Source: Alphaproteobacteria bacterium (lineage in GTDB: Bacteria; Pseudomonadota; Alphaproteobacteria; UBA9655). Taken from it: DNA of 49,088 bases. A program made the position numbers and the translations under genes. Below the pieces are notes generated by a model. It had not been told where the DNA came from. It ran no database searches and was given only the letters and a program-made list of their open reading frames with translations. Below, one piece after another: positions 46,377 through 49,088 of the stretch. The stretch covers positions 1-49,088 of the forward strand of contig JAGVLE010000033.1 in assembly GCA_020049895.1 (NCBI GenBank), in the 5' to 3' direction. The first letter of the stretch is position 1. Each line of letters opens with the position of its first letter.

Positions 46377-47549
46377 ATGAAAATTTACAAACCTATTGTT
46401 TTTTTATTCGTTCTTTTCGCAATGATGAGCGTTCTCTCTACCCAAGGATGGGGGAATAAAAGTGAAGAAGATAAGTCAGCACAATCACTCTTTGTAAAGA
46501 TCAAGCCAGAAACTGTTTCTCCTAAAGAAGAAAAAGAACACTTTAAAGAAGCTGTATCAAAACGTTTGGCACAGTTAGCCAAAGATTTTGACAACCAAGA
46601 TCTCTTAAAAGAGGCAGGTACAGGGGCTGGGCTTACTGCTGAACGCGTTCTTATCTCTCTTGCTTCTCTTTTGATGGAGCAAACGACATGTGCGGCTGTA
46701 TATCTTGATTCAAATTCAAAGCTGTTTATTGGTTACAATAAGTCCAGTGCATCCCGTAAAAAAATTCCCTTAATCCTGAGTTCTCTGAGAAAGCTTCTTA
46801 AGAAAGACAAAGACATCCTCCCTCTTCATCGTGCCGATCTAATGAAAGACGAGGATGCCAGGAAAATCTTAGGATTGAGCTCTAATAGAGGACGAGACAC
46901 AGGAAAAATAGATCAAGAAATTTCTAAAAGTGCAGATGCTATGGTGCATTGGTTGAAAAAAGTTCTCAAGCTTCGAGACCATATGACTGCTAAATCAGAG
47001 CTAGGAAATCTAGCCAGATGCCTTATGGATGATGACAAAATAAACTATTTTAAAACTCTAGAGGGGCATCACGCAGAAATGAATATTTTAGACGCATTAC
47101 ATAAAAATGGGCGCCTCGATAAAGGAGGGTTCGTTGGTATTTCCAAGAAATGTTGCCTAAAATGTGCTGCAGCGTTACAGGCGGTTAATTTAAAATCTCC
47201 AAAAAACAAGTACCTTGCAAATGGTTGTCATTTTAAGGTCTATGAATGGCCTGTCCCTAATTTTCTCAAAGAAGATGAAGGTATTTTGAAAGAATTTATG
47301 GGAAGTGATGCGTTTAATATTTTTAGCAAGCAGCAAAAAGAATACCAAAAAGCATTACTTGATGAAATTGCCAGTTTAACAAAGGATACGATCAAAGAAA
47401 AAACAAAAAGGGTTACTGCAATAGAAGCCACAGAAACGGAAAGTGCTACTAAACTTGAAGTGGCTAGTGATGAAAAGGCACTGTCTATTGTAAACGGAAA
47501 GCATTCTACAAAAACGAAGGTATCTAAAAGAAAATCAAAATCTTCCTAG
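46377..47549 (+). CDS. Secreted protein with nucleotide/nucleic-acid deaminase core (OTT_1508-like), putative effector
   Basis: A 390-residue protein with a signal peptide (hydrophobic residues 6-21, cleavage near 25-27). A deaminase-superfamily core is visible: H232-A233-E234 in GHHAEMNILDALH and C260-x-x-C263 in GISKKCCLKCAAAL, about 28 residues apart, followed by an HFKVYEWPVPN segment. In this superfamily His and the two Cys bind zinc and the Glu is the proton shuttle. The 'SKK-C/A-C-x-x-C' form recalls the OTT_1508-like family named from Orientia; this is my recollection, not a search. An N-terminal helical region and a Lys/Ser-rich tail (375-390, KVSKRKSKSS) flank the core. It could act on host or competitor nucleic acids; no adjacent immunity gene is seen. 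Confidence 0.7.
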   Translation: MKIYKPIVFLFVLFAMMSVLSTQGWGNKSEEDKSAQSLFVKIKPETVSPKEEKEHFKEAVSKRLAQLAKDFDNQDLLKEAGTGAGLTAERVLISLASLLMEQTTCAAVYLDSNSKLFIGYNKSSASRKKIPLILSSLRKLLKKDKDILPLHRADLMKDEDARKILGLSSNRGRDTGKIDQEISKSADAMVHWLKKVLKLRDHMTAKSELGNLARCLMDDDKINYFKTLEGHHAEMNILDALHKNGRLDKGGFVGISKKCCLKCAAALQAVNLKSPKNKYLANGCHFKVYEWPVPNFLKEDEGILKEFMGSDAFNIFSKQQKEYQKALLDEIASLTKDTIKEKTKRVTAIEATETESATKLEVASDEKALSIVNGKHSTKTKVSKRKSKSS

Positions 47550-47580
47550 TTTTGTATATAGAAAGAATTTTTGGCTAGCC

Positions 47581-47609
47581 TTGATTTTTCCTCATAAAAG
47601 GACTATATT
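47581..47609 (+). promoter_or_regulatory. Promoter of ssrA
   Basis: TTGATT at 47581-47586 and TATATT at 47604-47609 with a 17-base spacer, six bases before the first hairpin of the tmRNA gene at 47616. Confidence 0.6.
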
Positions 47610-47615
47610 ATAAAT

Positions 47616-47941
47616 GTTAGGGCAACCTAACTATAGTGATAAACGTCTTTCGGAATAGGCGTTATGGACCCGGGGGCGGAACCCGGCACCTCCACCATTA
47701 AGCAAATTAAGTTGCGGGGGTGAATTAGGATCGACATGCGTAGTAAAAGGTAGATTTTCACTCGGTATTGTACCACCGTTATCGGGCTGAACATATAAAT
47801 GCAAAAAATATAAATGCATTTGGTAGAATGCCTGCAAACTTGAATGCAAGCAATTCCAATGGTCAAGTCGCTGCTGTAAAGGTAGCTGCTTAATCTGGTT
47901 CTATCGCGGTTCGAGGGGCGCCGGGCAACAGAAGCCCCCTC
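47616..47941 (+). ncRNA. ssrA: tmRNA, circularly permuted two-piece type
   Basis: The acceptor segment comes first: a hairpin at 47642-47663, a T-arm (stem 47670-47674 with 47682-47686) and a 3' end CACCTCC-A-CCA at 47687-47697 with encoded CCA. The coding segment starts at 47716 with GGGGGTG, which pairs fully with CACCTCC (one G-U) to close a seven-base acceptor stem. About 18 bases between the pieces are the spacer presumably removed. The tag frame is at 47834-47893 and a GC-rich pseudoknot-like region closes the gene at 47913-47941. Permutation is the alphaproteobacterial arrangement. tmRNA rescues stalled ribosomes and tags the nascent chain. Outer ends are approximate. Confidence 0.93.
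47834..47893 (+). other. tmRNA tag-peptide reading frame
   Basis: From the GCA resume codon the frame encodes ANLNASNSNGQVAAVKVAA and a TAA stop. The C-terminal VAA is the ClpXP recognition end. The body is Asn/Ser-rich and lacks the ANDN...EE pattern usual in alphaproteobacteria. The exact resume codon is inferred from similarity to other tmRNAs (GCA AAC). Confidence 0.75.
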
Positions 47942-48035
47942 ACTTTTAAGATAACCTTATATTCCAATTATCTTTCCTCTTCGGCCCCTTACTCGTTGCC
48001 CATGGGGGGCTGGGTAATTAAAAGAAACCTAATAC

Positions 48036-48080
48036 TCTTGCTTCGCAATCGCTGGGATTTCCTAATTTCCGGGATGACGG
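48036..48080. repeat. Degenerate intergenic repeat, copy A
   Basis: The segment from CTTGCTTCGCAATCGCTG through TTTCCTAATTTCCGGGATGA aligns with copy B at 48136-48184, with a few substitutions. The gap between ssrA and sspB (47942-48316) has no gene; these two copies are its only recognisable structure. Confidence 0.5.
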
Positions 48081-48135
48081 AAAACGGGGAAACATTTTCT
48101 TATTCATTTCAGATAAACACCTTTTTCAGAGGCTT

Positions 48136-48184
48136 CTCTTGCCTATCGCAAACCGCTGAGGTTTCCTAACTTCCCGGAATGAGG
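48136..48184. repeat. Degenerate intergenic repeat, copy B
   Basis: Shares TCGCAA, CGCTG, TTTCCTAA-TTCC and a GGAATGA end with copy A, about 100 bases away and in the same orientation. The pattern resembles the decayed dispersed repeats often found in the intergenic DNA of intracellular alphaproteobacteria. Confidence 0.5.
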
Positions 48185-48316
48185 ACAAGATAAGTTGTTT
48201 GGTGGTAAGGGGCTCTCTCTCTATCTGTTTGTGATCCAAGCTTTTTCGTCTCCTTGAACTTTTCTCCCCAAGGTGATAGAAAAAGACTATATTAAGCACT
48301 TTAGGAAGGGATTGCT

Positions 48317-48763
48317 ATGGACGGGTTTAATTATGAAGAAATGGTCCAAGAAGGGCTTCGTGGCGTTGTACGGGAAGCCCTTGAGATAGCAGTTCGTGAG
48401 GGATTGCCTGGCTCTCATCACTTTTACATTGCCTTTAAGACAGATTATCCAGGGGTGCAGTTGGCGGATTATTTGAAGGAACGCCATGAAGAAGAAATGA
48501 CCATCGTGATTCAGCACCAATATTGGGGACTGGAAGTAGACGAACAAGGTTTTTATGTGACGTTAAGCTTTAGCGATTCTCAAGAGCGAATTTATGTGCC
48601 CTTTCATGCGTTGTTAAGCTTTATGGATCCTTACGCAAAATTTGGACTCCAATTCGTTCCTCCGCCCGTTGTGGAAGGGGAAGAATTACCTCCGTCTCCC
48701 ACATCTTCGCCTGCGGACGGTGAAGGAAATATCGTTTCTTTAGATAAGTTTCGAAAGAAGTAA
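48317..48763 (+). CDS. sspB: SspB-type ClpXP protease adaptor (alphaproteobacterial)
   Basis: A 148-residue protein. The N-terminal helix (YEEMVQEGLRGVVREALEIA) and the SspB beta-fold with HHFYIAFKTDYPGVQL and MTIVIQHQYWGLEV fit the alpha-type SspB. An unstructured Pro/Ser linker leads to a basic tail ending DKFRKK, the end that docks on the ClpX zinc-binding domain. SspB tethers ssrA-tagged proteins to ClpXP. Its gene lies about 375 bases after ssrA, so tag and adaptor are neighbours. AGGAAGG precedes the ATG. Confidence 0.9.
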   Translation: MDGFNYEEMVQEGLRGVVREALEIAVREGLPGSHHFYIAFKTDYPGVQLADYLKERHEEEMTIVIQHQYWGLEVDEQGFYVTLSFSDSQERIYVPFHALLSFMDPYAKFGLQFVPPPVVEGEELPPSPTSSPADGEGNIVSLDKFRKK

Positions 48764-48824
48764 ATACTTTAGAGCTGACGATCCCCAACTTTTAATAGGT
48801 AAGGTATCTGCTCTAAAAAGATTT

Positions 48825-48994
48825 CTAGGTCGTGCTCTTGTTAGAAAGCACTAGAGTACCAGAACCAGTAGCAACAGCACCACAACCACCATAAACAGTA
48901 GGAATATAGTTAACAACCTTGCCAGGAGGCTGAGTAGCATCTGCGGACATACCGACAAGAGAAATGCCTGCCATAAGAAGTGAGAGTGTTGTTA
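48825..48994 (-). pseudogene. Small secreted peptide gene with 5' end cut off by the IS630 element
   Basis: On the minus strand a frame runs from the IS boundary to a TAG at 48827-48825. It reads ITTLSLLMAGISLVGMSADA, a typical signal-peptide end, then TQPPGKVVNYIPTVYGGCG and a Gly/Thr/Val-rich stretch with one Cys. No start codon or ribosome site for the full signal peptide remains because the IS begins at 48995; the frame stays open inside the IS but has no ATG there. An internal ATG at 48974 would give 49 residues with a much shortened signal. I recognise no family. Confidence 0.6.
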
Positions 48995-49088
48995 TATAGC
49001 AAAGTCTATATAAATCGATTATAATATTGTCATAGCAAGAAAAGAAGGATAAGAAGAGCTATGACATACAGTGTGGATTTTCGACAGA
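48995..49088 (+). mobile_element. Right-edge IS630-type element, 5' end only
   Basis: Exact reverse complement of 5-98. It begins with TA at 48995-48996, likely the target dinucleotide, and contains the transposase start at 49061 reading out of the window. It interrupts the signal-peptide region of a small secreted-protein gene. Confidence 0.75.
49061..49088 (+). CDS. IS630-type transposase, N-terminal fragment (runs off the window)
   Basis: ATG at 49061 starts MTYSVDFRQ, identical to the frame at 32-1 on the other strand. Only nine codons are visible. Confidence 0.6.

Noticed and set aside
47675-47681. Non-canonical T-loop GGCGGAA in the tmRNA acceptor piece as a possible defect
   Set aside because: Alphaproteobacterial permuted tmRNAs commonly carry a similar GGCAGUA-type loop, so this is a family variant rather than damage.
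47627-47866. Minus-strand frames across the tmRNA gene
   Set aside because: They lie over a structured RNA gene with strong acceptor-stem pairing and have no family resemblance.

Overview
The window looks like chromosomal DNA from a low-GC, host-associated alphaproteobacterium. The alphaproteobacterial signature genes are a circularly permuted two-piece tmRNA gene, an SspB-type ClpXP adaptor, a PopZ/DUF2497 protein directly behind TolC, COQ9, IHF-alpha and SdhE next to mfd. A Holosporales/Paracaedibacter-like endosymbiont is my best guess; this is inference from gene content and base composition, not a phylogeny. kdsB, a YhdP/AsmA-like protein and TolC indicate an LPS-bearing Gram-negative envelope.

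Both ends of the window are the same sequence in opposite orientation: 94 bases at 5-98 are the reverse complement of 48995-49088. Each contains the start of an IS630-type transposase reading outward. The window is therefore bounded by two inverted insertion-sequence copies, or is a contig that broke at them.

Layout. 100-2150: a secreted Cys-rich protein, then bioY, a DUF1284 protein and an Smr protein. 2200-7200 (minus): mfd, sdhE and a secreted DUF4139 protein. 7370-13000 (minus): holB-metG followed by a tricorn-like protease. 13090-15560 (minus): two paralogous DMT transporters and a secreted PEBP protein. 15700-22260: coq9, rpsU, amn, a CapD-type sugar dehydratase, an MsbA-type ABC exporter and cyaY. 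22530-25800: rplU, rpmA, obgE, a MarR-family regulator and rph. 25860-29040 (minus): two pseudopilins, ihfA and xseA. 29200-33630: pcm-like gene, tolC, popZ and a NhaC antiporter. 33630-36740: an inositol-phosphatase family gene (minus), then groES-groEL under a perfect CIRCE operator. 36800-46300: a small secreted protein, RNase J, kdsB and bcp (minus), a YhdP-like protein, transketolase and GAPDH. 46370-49088: a secreted protein with a nucleotide/nucleic-acid deaminase core, the permuted ssrA gene, degenerate repeats, sspB, a secreted peptide gene cut by the right-hand IS, and that IS end.

Most of the window is housekeeping. The accessory, host-interaction-like material sits at the two edges. 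The most interesting item is the signal-peptide-bearing deaminase (46377-47549), which has an HAE motif, a CxxC motif and a basic tail. Next comes the pairing of ssrA (with an atypical, Asn-rich tag) and its adaptor gene sspB. Two small secreted Cys-rich proteins share CX3C spacing.
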